Shown: piece after piece, positions 57,584 to 64,000 of the stretch
Layout of the letters: each line of letters begins with the position of its first letter
How positions within the stretch are numbered: position 1 is the first letter of the stretch
Assembly: GCA_001897745.1 (NCBI GenBank)
Contig: MKUH01000018.1
Location: 1-64,000 of the forward strand
Source of the DNA: Candidatus Accumulibacter sp. 66-26
Lineage (GTDB): Bacteria > Pseudomonadota > Gammaproteobacteria > Burkholderiales > Rhodocyclaceae
Reading direction: 5' to 3'
Length of the DNA stretch: 64,000 bases
The notes under the pieces: generated by a model
The model's database searches: none
What the model saw: the letters and a program-made list of their open reading frames with translations, nothing else
What the model was told of the DNA's origin: nothing
Program-made: the position numbers and the translations under genes

Positions 57584-58525
57584 ATGAAGCTCCAGCAACT
57601 GCGTTACCTCGTCGAAGTCGCGCGCCGCGGCCTGAACGTCTCGGAAGCGGCCGAGGCCCTCTATACCTCGCAGCCCGGCGTCTCCAAGCAGATCAAGCTG
57701 CTCGAGGACGAACTCGGCGTCATCGTCTTCGAGCGCAGCGGCAAGCGCCTGACCGGCATCACCGAGCCGGGGCGCGAGGTCCTCGCCATCGCCGAACGCA
57801 TCCTGCGCGACGCCGACAACATCAAGCGCGTCGGCGAGGAGTACGCGGGCGGCGATTCGGGCAGCCTGGTTATCGCCACCACGCACACGCAGGCGCGCTA
57901 TGCGCTGCCGGCGGTGGTCAAGCGCTTCGTCGACCGCCATCCGAACGTGCGCCTGTCGCTGCACCAGGGCAGCCCGACGCAGATCGCCGAATGGACGCTG
58001 AACGGCGAGGCCGACATCGCCATCGCCACCGAAGCGCTCGACCAGTACCCGCAGCTTCTGATGCTGCCCTGCTACCAGTGGGAGCACTGCGTGATCGCGC
58101 CGGACGGCCATCCCATCCTCGCCGAAAAATCGCTGTCGCTCGCCGCGCTGGCGCGCTGGCCGCTGATCACCTACGACCCGGCCTTCTCCGGCCGCTCGCG
58201 CATCAACAAGGCCTTCGAGCGCGCCGACCTGAGTCCCAACGTGGTGCTCGCGGCGATCGACGCCGACGTGATCAAGACCTATGTGAGCCTCGGGCTGGGG
58301 CTCGGCATCATCGCGCGCATGGCCTACGACCCGGTACGCGACACCGGCTTGCAGGCCCTTCCGGCCGGCCAGCTGTTCGGCTCGAACACGACGCGCATCG
58401 GCCTGCGGCGCGGCACGCACATCCGGCGCTACGAATACGATTTCATCGAGCTGTTCGCGCCGCAGCTGACGCGCAAGGCCGTCGACATGGCCATGCACGG
58501 CAGCGCGGACGAGTACCAGCTCTAG
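57584..58525 (+). CDS. cysB: LysR-family transcriptional regulator CysB
   Basis: A 313-residue activator of sulfur-assimilation genes. The N-terminal winged helix-turn-helix reads KLQQLRYLVEVARRGLNVSEAAEALYTSQPGVSKQ-like (about residues 2-36) and the effector domain begins at about residue 90 (LVIATTHTQARYALP, a CysB hallmark with the sulfate/acetylserine-binding Thr residues). It is divergent from the cys operon. Confidence 0.94.
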   Translation: MKLQQLRYLVEVARRGLNVSEAAEALYTSQPGVSKQIKLLEDELGVIVFERSGKRLTGITEPGREVLAIAERILRDADNIKRVGEEYAGGDSGSLVIATTHTQARYALPAVVKRFVDRHPNVRLSLHQGSPTQIAEWTLNGEADIAIATEALDQYPQLLMLPCYQWEHCVIAPDGHPILAEKSLSLAALARWPLITYDPAFSGRSRINKAFERADLSPNVVLAAIDADVIKTYVSLGLGLGIIARMAYDPVRDTGLQALPAGQLFGSNTTRIGLRRGTHIRRYEYDFIELFAPQLTRKAVDMAMHGSADEYQL

Positions 58526-58585
58526 GCGGGGACTGCCCCGGGGGCGCGGCCCGCCGCGGCGGGACCGGGGAATGCCGCCCGGCGG

Positions 58586-59080
58586 CTACGGGGCGCTGCG
58601 CCCGGCCTTGGCCGAGGTCTGGTTGGTGTAGCGCGGTTCTTCCTTGCCGAACTGCTGCACCATCTCCTGCACCGACGGGAACCAGCGGCTGTTGCCGAAG
58701 CTCGGGCGCGGGCGCCCGTCGGCCGGGGCCTGCGGCGAGCGGCCGCACAGCACGATCTCCATCGAGCGGCTGCGACACTGGGCGATCACCGCCTTGCACA
58801 CCGCCGCCTGATCCTCCGAGACCTCGTCGGACGCGAAGGTGAGGGCGACCGCCGGCTGCGCTACCGGCGCCGCCGACGCCGACGCGTTGCCGGTGTTCGC
58901 CGCGAGCAGCTTGAGCGCGCGCTCCGGGGAACGTCCGAGCACGCGGAAGACGGTCACCGATTTGCCGGCGTCGTGCGCGGTGTTCGCCGAATTTGCCGAA
59001 CTCGCAGAATTCGCCGACCTCAATTCGCGTTCGCCTTCGATCAGGTGGCGGCGCACCGAAATGCGGGCAATCAGTTGCAT
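58586..59080 (-). CDS. Unrecognised 164-residue protein with SAN tripeptide repeats
   Basis: No family is recognised. The protein is soluble, begins MQLIARISVRRHLIEGERE and contains a Ser-Ala-Asn/Ser repeat (SANSASSANSAN, about residues 22-33) encoded by four 9-bp units at 58987-59025, then a basic central part and a C-terminal WFPSVQEMVQQFGKEEPRY segment. It lies 24 bases downstream of the ribbon-helix-helix gene on the same strand, so the two are probably co-transcribed. Codon use is like its neighbours. Function unknown. Confidence 0.65.
   Translation of the reverse strand: MQLIARISVRRHLIEGERELRSANSASSANSANTAHDAGKSVTVFRVLGRSPERALKLLAANTGNASASAAPVAQPAVALTFASDEVSEDQAAVCKAVIAQCRSRSMEIVLCGRSPQAPADGRPRPSFGNSRWFPSVQEMVQQFGKEEPRYTNQTSAKAGRSAP
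58987..59025 (-). repeat. Degenerate 9-bp tandem repeat in the unrecognised gene
   Basis: Four copies of a TTCGCCGAA-like 9-mer (plus strand) with one to three changes each encode the SAN repeats. Copy-number change would keep the frame. Confidence 0.6.
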
Positions 59081-59104
59081 GCTTTCCCTCCTCTGCGCAG
59101 GAAT

Positions 59105-59323
59105 TTACTTTTCCGCCTGCTTTTCCGCCGTATCGCCGCGGGCGGCGGGCGGGGACATCCATTCCGGCAGTTCGCGCGTTCCGGCGTGGTCGATCACGTA
59201 TTGCCGGATCAGCTTGCGCACGACCTGCGACGGCGTGAGGTCCTGGCTGGCGCAGATTTCCTCGAAAAGCTGCTTCTTGCGCGGGTCGATCAGGATGGTC
59301 AGGCGGGCGGTCCGGGTTTCCAT
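59105..59323 (-). CDS. Ribbon-helix-helix (CopG-like) protein
   Basis: A 72-residue protein with a beta strand (ARLTILIDP) and two helices (RKKQLFEEICASQ and TPSQVVRKLIRQYVIDH), typical of the CopG/RHH DNA-binding fold; the C-terminal third is polar. It may regulate its own two-gene unit. Antitoxins share this fold, but the downstream gene shows no known toxin motif. Confidence 0.8.
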   Translation of the reverse strand: METRTARLTILIDPRKKQLFEEICASQDLTPSQVVRKLIRQYVIDHAGTRELPEWMSPPAARGDTAEKQAEK

Positions 59324-59362
59324 GGGCGGGGTCTCTGAACGGATATGTTAATACTATTGTAA

Positions 59363-59390
59363 TTGCAAACAAATCAGAAGCACATATAAT
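59363..59390 (+). promoter_or_regulatory. Sigma-70 promoter for sulP
   Basis: TTGCAA-N16-TATAAT on the plus strand, in an AT-rich island (about 59340-59395) within GC-rich DNA. Predicted start about 59397, giving a 5' leader of about 138 bases to sulP. Confidence 0.7.
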
Positions 59391-59534
59391 TCAAGGCGAA
59401 GCGCCCCGGCGCGCGCCGGACGGTCAAGGCGTCGCCCCGCCGCTGGTCCATTCCTCCGCGCCATGCGGCGGCATCGTTCCCGCCCGGACGATGCGGACGG
59501 TCGAGTCGGGCGGGACTTGTTCTTCTGGAAAACG

Positions 59535-61181
59535 ATGATCGCCATCCTCGAATCGGCGCGTGCCGGACTGCTCTCCCGCCACCATCTGCTCAACAACGTC
59601 GTCGCCGGCGTCGTCGTCGGCATCGTCGCCCTGCCGCTCGCCATGGCCTTCGCCATCGCTTCGGGCGCCAAGCCGGAGCAGGGGATCTACACGGCCATCG
59701 TCGCCGGCTTCCTGACCTCGGCGCTCGGCGGCAGCCGCCTGCAGATCGCCGGGCCGACCGGCGCCTTCATCGTCATTCTTTCCGGGATCACCGCCAAATA
59801 CGGCATCGCCGGCCTGCAGATCGCCACGCTGATGGCCGGCGCGATGCTCGTCGCGATGGGGATGGCGCGTCTCGGCTCGGTGATCAAGTACATCCCCGAT
59901 CCGGTCATCGTCGGCTTCACCTCGGGCATCGGCGTCATCATCTGGGTCGGCCAGTGGAAGGATTTCTTCGGGTTGACGCCGGTCGCGGGCGGCGAGCATT
60001 TCCACGAGAAATTCCTGAATCTCGCCGCCGCGCTGCCCGGCCTGCACCTGCCGACCACCGGCCTCGCGCTGTTCAGCCTGGCGCTGCTCATCTACAGCCC
60101 GCGCTTCGTCAAGCGCGTTCCGGCGCCGCTCGTCGCCATGGTCGCAGCCACGCTGCTGCAGGCGCTTTTCGGTTTCGACGGCGTCGCCACCATCGGCAGC
60201 GCCTTCGGCGGCATTCCGCAGACGCTGCCGTCCTTCGCGCCGCCGGCCATCGGCTTTTCGGACATCCTGACGCTGATCGGCCCGGCCTTCACCATCGCGC
60301 TGCTCGGCGCCATCGAGTCGCTGCTCTCGGCGGTCGTCGCCGACGGGATGGCCGGCACGCGGCACGATTCGAACCAGGAACTGATCGGGCAGGGCATCGC
60401 CAACATCGCCGCGCCGCTGTTCGGCGGCTTCGCCTCGACCGGCGCCATCGCGCGCACGGCGACCAACATCCGCAACGGCGCGACCAGTCCGCTCGCCGGC
60501 ATGGTGCATGCGCTGACGCTGGTCGCCATCGTCCTCGCGCTGGCGCCGCTCGCCGCCTACATCCCGCTCTGCGCGCTGGCCGCGATTCTCTTCGTCGTCG
60601 CCTGGAACATGAGCGAACTGCCGCACTTCCTGCGCCTGGCGCGCACGGCGCCGCGCGCCGACGTCGGCATCCTGCTCGTGACCTTCGCGCTGACCGTGTT
60701 CGCCGACCTCGTGATCGCGGTCAACGTCGGCGTCGTGCTCGCCGCGCTGCTTTTCATGCGGCGCATGGCGCACGCCGTGCAGGTGCAGGAGGAGCATGCC
60801 GACGACCTGCTCGACCATCTGCCGCCGGCAGCCGACGGCGAGGCGACGGCGCTGCCGCCGGGCACCCTGGTCTACGGCATCGACGGCCCCTTCTTCTTCG
60901 GCGCGGCCGAGAAGCTGGAGCGCACCATGGAACACATCCAGGCGCACATGGACACCGTCGTCCTGCGCATGGGGCGGGTGCCTTTCGTCGACGCCACGGG
61001 CATCCAGGCGCTCGCCGAAATGGCCGACGACAGCCGGCGGCTCGGCACGCGGCTGGTGCTGTGCGAGCTGCGCTCTAACGTGCGCGACAAGCTGGCGCGC
61101 GCCGGCCTGCTGGACAAGCTCGGTGCCGACAACGTGCGCGCCACGCTGGCCGAATGCCTGGCGCCGGAGCGGCAGGCATGA
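59535..61181 (+). CDS. sulP: SulP-family inorganic anion transporter with STAS domain
   Basis: A 548-residue secondary transporter with about 12 to 14 helices and a cytoplasmic STAS domain (about residues 440-540, with the FVDATGIQAL anchor). The N-terminal NNVVAGVVVGIVALPLAMAFAIASGAKPEQGIY region and the SLLSAVVADGMAGTRHDSNQELIGQG motif are typical. Sulfate is the likely substrate given the cys genes nearby; bicarbonate or other anions are alternatives. ATG 59535 is preferred over an upstream in-frame ATG at 59463 that gives a non-conserved basic extension. The stop overlaps the next gene. Confidence 0.9.
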   Translation: MIAILESARAGLLSRHHLLNNVVAGVVVGIVALPLAMAFAIASGAKPEQGIYTAIVAGFLTSALGGSRLQIAGPTGAFIVILSGITAKYGIAGLQIATLMAGAMLVAMGMARLGSVIKYIPDPVIVGFTSGIGVIIWVGQWKDFFGLTPVAGGEHFHEKFLNLAAALPGLHLPTTGLALFSLALLIYSPRFVKRVPAPLVAMVAATLLQALFGFDGVATIGSAFGGIPQTLPSFAPPAIGFSDILTLIGPAFTIALLGAIESLLSAVVADGMAGTRHDSNQELIGQGIANIAAPLFGGFASTGAIARTATNIRNGATSPLAGMVHALTLVAIVLALAPLAAYIPLCALAAILFVVAWNMSELPHFLRLARTAPRADVGILLVTFALTVFADLVIAVNVGVVLAALLFMRRMAHAVQVQEEHADDLLDHLPPAADGEATALPPGTLVYGIDGPFFFGAAEKLERTMEHIQAHMDTVVLRMGRVPFVDATGIQALAEMADDSRRLGTRLVLCELRSNVRDKLARAGLLDKLGADNVRATLAECLAPERQA

Positions 61182-62098
61182 GCGCAGACGGCGGCCTGCT
61201 CGAACTGCCCAATCCCTTTCCGACCGAATACGGCAAGGTGCTGCTGCACGAGCCACCCGGCGCCGACCGCGAGGCGCTGCTCGAAAGCATCCGCAACGGC
61301 AGCTACGACAAGCCCTTCGTCGCCGACGACGGCGACGCGCGCACGCTCTATTTTTCGCTGATCTACGTGCAGAGCTGCATGCGCATCGCGGCGCCGGACG
61401 CGCTGGAGCTGGCCTACACGCGCAAGATGATGGCCTTCCTGCTCTTCCACACCAACCCGCGCAGCCTGCTGCTGCTCGGCCTGGGCGGCGGCTCGCTGGC
61501 CAAGTTCTGCCACCGTCATCTGCCGCTGGCGAGGATCGCCGCCGTCGAGATAAGCCCGCAGGTGATCGCCTTCCGCGAACTGTTCTGCCTGCCGCCGGAC
61601 GATGCGCGCTTCCGCGTGGTCGAGGCCGACGCCGCGGACTACCTCGCCGCCGCGCGCGACAAGCGGGCCGGGCATCAGACGGGGCCGAAGGAGGCATGCG
61701 AGCGGTACGACGTGATCATGATCGACGCCTTCGACCGGCACGGGCTGGCGTCGTCGATCTCGACCCCGGAGTTCTACGCCGACGTGCGCGCCGCGCTGCT
61801 GCCGCGCGGCGTGCTGGTGTGCAACCTCGCCGGCCTGCGCGAGGAGCGCGCGGCGCATCTCGAGCTGATGATGACGGCGTTCGGCGACAACCTGCTCGTG
61901 CTGCCGGTCGAGGATGACGGCAACGAGGTCGTCTTCGCCTTCCGCGATGCGGCCTTCGAGCCGCGCTGGCGCTGGATCAACAGCCAGGCGCAGGCGATGC
62001 GCAGCCGCTACGGACTCGATTTCCCCAGGTTCGCCGCCAAGCTCGAACGCGGCAGCAAGCTCGGCTATCTGCAGCGCTCGCTCGGCGGCGCGGCCTAG
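61178..62098 (+). CDS. Spermidine-synthase-like (SpeE-fold) protein
   Basis: A 306-residue protein with the Rossmann fold of polyamine aminopropyltransferases: a glycine-rich LGLGGGSLAKFCHRHL motif (about residues 101-116), an acidic AAVEISPQVI strand end and a catalytic-like MIDAFDRHG segment. The N-terminal tetramer domain of SpeE is shortened. It may act as an aminopropyltransferase or SAM-dependent enzyme; substrate unknown. It overlaps the sulP stop (ATGA), an unusual pairing. Confidence 0.78.
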   Translation: MSADGGLLELPNPFPTEYGKVLLHEPPGADREALLESIRNGSYDKPFVADDGDARTLYFSLIYVQSCMRIAAPDALELAYTRKMMAFLLFHTNPRSLLLLGLGGGSLAKFCHRHLPLARIAAVEISPQVIAFRELFCLPPDDARFRVVEADAADYLAAARDKRAGHQTGPKEACERYDVIMIDAFDRHGLASSISTPEFYADVRAALLPRGVLVCNLAGLREERAAHLELMMTAFGDNLLVLPVEDDGNEVVFAFRDAAFEPRWRWINSQAQAMRSRYGLDFPRFAAKLERGSKLGYLQRSLGGAA

Positions 62099-62117
62099 CC
62101 GCACAGACTCCAGGACG

Positions 62118-62141
62118 CGCCCGCATGCGGGAAGGCGGGCG
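62118..62141. other. Intergenic hairpin between convergent genes
   Basis: CGCCCGC and GCGGGCG pair across 10 bases, followed by GGGCGC/GCGCCC pairs. No T-run, so termination here would be weak. It fills most of the 78-base gap. Confidence 0.35.
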
Positions 62142-62176
62142 CCGGGTGCGCCCGGTCCGACGCTCCCGGGCCGGAT

Positions 62177-64000
62177 TCAGGGGGCGATCCGGCCGTTGCG
62201 CGCCGCGGCGGCCTCCTGCTGGAGGAAGGCGGCGTCGATCTCGCCGCGCAGCGCGTCGTCGTCGCAGGACGCGCGCAGATGCCGCTGGATCGTGCCTTCG
62301 TCGCCGTCATGCGGGCCGGCATCGCCGGACAGCATGACGCGGAGCGTGCCGGGATGCAGTTCGCGGACGCGGCGCAGGAAGTCGTCGCCCGTCATCTGCG
62401 GCATTTCCCGGGCCGAGACGACGATCTGGATCGGGTGCATGGCGAGAATTTCCAGGCCCCGGCCGGCGCTTGCCGCCGTGAAGACGCGCAGCGTCTCCCC
62501 GGCGAGCCGGCGGGAGAGCGTCGCCAGCGCGTCGGGCTCGCCGTCCACCAGGAGGATGCTGCGCTCGCCCGCCGTCCTCGCATGCGCCGGAGGCAGCGCC
62601 TTCCCCTTGCCCACCAGCGCGGTGAAGGCGTCCGCGGGGATTCCCCCGGAGAAGTGGAACCCCTGCATCTCGTCGCAGTTCTGCATGCGCAGGTAGCCGA
62701 GCTGCGCTTCCGTTTCGACGCCTTCGGCGACGACCTTGAGCCGCATGCGGTGCGCGAGATCGATGATCGAAACGGCGATCATCGCCGCTTCCGGCTCGCT
62801 CACGATGTCGCGGACGAAGGACTGGTCGATCTTCAGGGTGTCGATCGGGAAGCGGCTCAGGTAGGTGAAGCTCGAATAGCCGGTGCCGAAATCGTCGAGC
62901 GAGAGTTTCACGCCGATGCGCTTCAGCGCGTGGAGGATGGCGATGGTCTGCTCCGGGTCTTCCATCAGCATGCTCTCGGTGACTTCCAGTTCGAGATAGC
63001 CGGCCGGGATTCCGTGGCGCGTCAGGGCGTCGTGCACGATCTCCGGCAGGTCGCCGGAATAGAACTGCAGCATGGAGACGTTGACGGCCAGCTGCAGGTC
63101 GCGCAGGCCGGCATCCTGCCAGCGGCGCAGCTGGCGGCAGGCCGTGTCGATCACCCAGGTGCCGATGGGAACGATCAGGCCCGTCTTCTCGGCGAGCGCG
63201 ATGAAGCGCCCCGGCGGCTCGAGGCCGCCGTCGCGGTTCCAGCGGATCAGCGCTTCGGCGCCGACGACGCTGCCGCTGCGCAGATCGACCTTCGGCTGGT
63301 AGTGCAGGACGAATTCCTCGCGTTCGAGCGCCCGCCGCAGGGCCGCTTCGAGTTCGAGCTGGGCGATGGCGTTGGCGTTCATGTCCGCGGTGTAGAAGCA
63401 GAAGCGGTTGCGGCCGTGGTCCTTGGCCTGATACATCGCGGCGTCGGCGTCGCGCAGCAGATCGGCGGCGGTGGCGCCGTCGTCGGGAAAGATGCTGATG
63501 CCGATGCTGGCGCCGATGTAAACCTCGCTGCTGCCGGCCAGCCGGAAGGGCTGCGCGAGGACGGCAAGGAGGTCGCGCGCGACGATGGCGGCCTCCTCGG
63601 GGCCGTCGATCGGTTCGAGCAGCAGCAGGAACTCGTCGCCGCCGAAGCGGCCGAGCGTGTCCTCGTCGCGCACGCGTTCGCGCAGCCGGAGCGCTGCGTC
63701 GAGCAGCAGCTGGTCGCCGGCGACGTGTCCGAGGCTGTCGTTCACCGTCTTGAAGCGGTCGAGGTCGATGAACAGCAGCGCCACCCGTTCCCCGTGCCGT
63801 TCCGCGCGGTCGATCGCATGTTCCAGGCGGGACTGGAGCAGCAGGCGGTTGGGCAGGCCGGTGAGCGGATCGTAGTGGGCGAGCCGGGCCAGTTCTTCCT
63901 CGCTGCGCTTGAGCTGGCTGATGTCGCTGAACACGCTGACGTAGTGCGTCGGCTTGCCCTCTTCGCTGTGCACGGTCGAGATGGTCATCCAGGCGGGATA
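62177..64000 (-). CDS. GGDEF-EAL protein with degenerate C-terminal receiver domain (partial)
   Basis: The 5' end lies beyond the window; 608 codons are present. The visible part begins in the end of a PAS domain (PAWMTISTV...HYVSVFSDIS), then a GGDEF domain with intact GGDEF and an RxxD inhibitory site (RDED five residues upstream), an EAL domain with EALIRW, VTESML, DDFGTGYSS and AEGVE all intact, and a C-terminal receiver-like domain of about 125 residues. In that domain the phosphoacceptor Asp is replaced (VVSAREMPQMTG) and the acidic pair reads DGE, so phosphorylation is unlikely. Both cyclic di-GMP synthesis and hydrolysis are possible. Confidence 0.9.
   Translation of the reverse strand, partial: YPAWMTISTVHSEEGKPTHYVSVFSDISQLKRSEEELARLAHYDPLTGLPNRLLLQSRLEHAIDRAERHGERVALLFIDLDRFKTVNDSLGHVAGDQLLLDAALRLRERVRDEDTLGRFGGDEFLLLLEPIDGPEEAAIVARDLLAVLAQPFRLAGSSEVYIGASIGISIFPDDGATAADLLRDADAAMYQAKDHGRNRFCFYTADMNANAIAQLELEAALRRALEREEFVLHYQPKVDLRSGSVVGAEALIRWNRDGGLEPPGRFIALAEKTGLIVPIGTWVIDTACRQLRRWQDAGLRDLQLAVNVSMLQFYSGDLPEIVHDALTRHGIPAGYLELEVTESMLMEDPEQTIAILHALKRIGVKLSLDDFGTGYSSFTYLSRFPIDTLKIDQSFVRDIVSEPEAAMIAVSIIDLAHRMRLKVVAEGVETEAQLGYLRMQNCDEMQGFHFSGGIPADAFTALVGKGKALPPAHARTAGERSILLVDGEPDALATLSRRLAGETLRVFTAASAGRGLEILAMHPIQIVVSAREMPQMTGDDFLRRVRELHPGTLRVMLSGDAGPHDGDEGTIQRHLRASCDDDALRGEIDAAFLQQEAAAARNGRIAP

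Noticed and set aside
58550-58563. 14-bp GC palindrome CCCGCCGCGGCGGG between convergent genes
   Set aside because: Short, fully GC, no T-run; expected occasionally in such GC-rich DNA.

Overview
The window is a GC-rich, densely packed bacterial chromosome segment with no phage, CRISPR array or intact insertion sequence. Gene content and order (alkA near accA-tilS, hflX-hflK-hflC-DUF2065-hisZ-purA, a cysI-DUF934-cysH-cysDN operon beside a cysB-type regulator, a FixABCX-type electron-transfer flavoprotein operon, a DctSR/DctA/DctPQM locus) point to a betaproteobacterium, most likely Rhodocyclales (Azospira/Dechloromonas/Thauera type). That placement is inference from gene content; no rRNA is present. 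Layout: (1) 137-8395, an eight-gene FDH3-type formate dehydrogenase operon: polyferredoxin, TorD-like chaperone, small Tat protein, catalytic subunit with Cys instead of selenocysteine, four-cluster beta subunit, small lipoprotein, cytochrome b gamma subunit and a small secreted Ala/Lys-rich protein. (2) 8547-9164 alkA, then on the minus strand 9215-13354 etfB-etfA-fixC-fixX plus a ferritin-like gene, preceded by a well-positioned FNR/Anr-type box. (3) 13527-15888 accA-tilS. (4) 15931-19062 a membrane PAS/GGDEF/EAL protein. (5) 19147-26450 C4-dicarboxylate uptake: DctS/DctR two-component system, the symporter DctA and the TRAP transporter DctPQM; the same dyad lies before dctA and before dctP. 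(6) 26654-42193 a housekeeping stretch: ndk, then the overlapping series rlmN-pilW-rodZ-ispG-hisS-yfgM-bamB-der, then hfq-hflX-hflK-hflC-DUF2065-hisZ-purA. (7) 42337-46304 tRNA-Leu(CAG), rnr, a beta carbonic anhydrase and rlmB. (8) 46313-46625 an unusual nest of inverted repeats with 26-bp imperfect terminal inverted repeats, MITE-like or a structured RNA/DNA element. (9) 46624-51268 a branched-chain amino acid type ABC transporter (livGFKHM order on the minus strand). (10) 51487-58525 assimilatory sulfate reduction: TSUP permease, cysI, DUF934, cysH, cysD, cysN, with cysB divergent. (11) 58586-59323 a ribbon-helix-helix gene and an unrecognised repeat-containing gene. (12) 59535-62098 a SulP transporter overlapping a spermidine-synthase-like gene. 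(13) 62177 to the window end, a second GGDEF/EAL protein carrying a degenerate receiver domain. How the genes work together: formate oxidation at the periplasmic face feeds the quinone pool; the Etf/FixCX system links flavoprotein dehydrogenases to quinone and is probably induced at low oxygen; DctA and DctPQM take up C4-dicarboxylates; the cys genes with SulP make sulfide for cysteine. The strongest non-gene signals are the palindromic element at 46357-46625, the shared dct dyad, the class II FNR-like promoter of the etf operon and a consensus tRNA-Leu promoter that overlaps the start of rnr. None of these alone proves a new system; the palindromic element is the best candidate for something undescribed.
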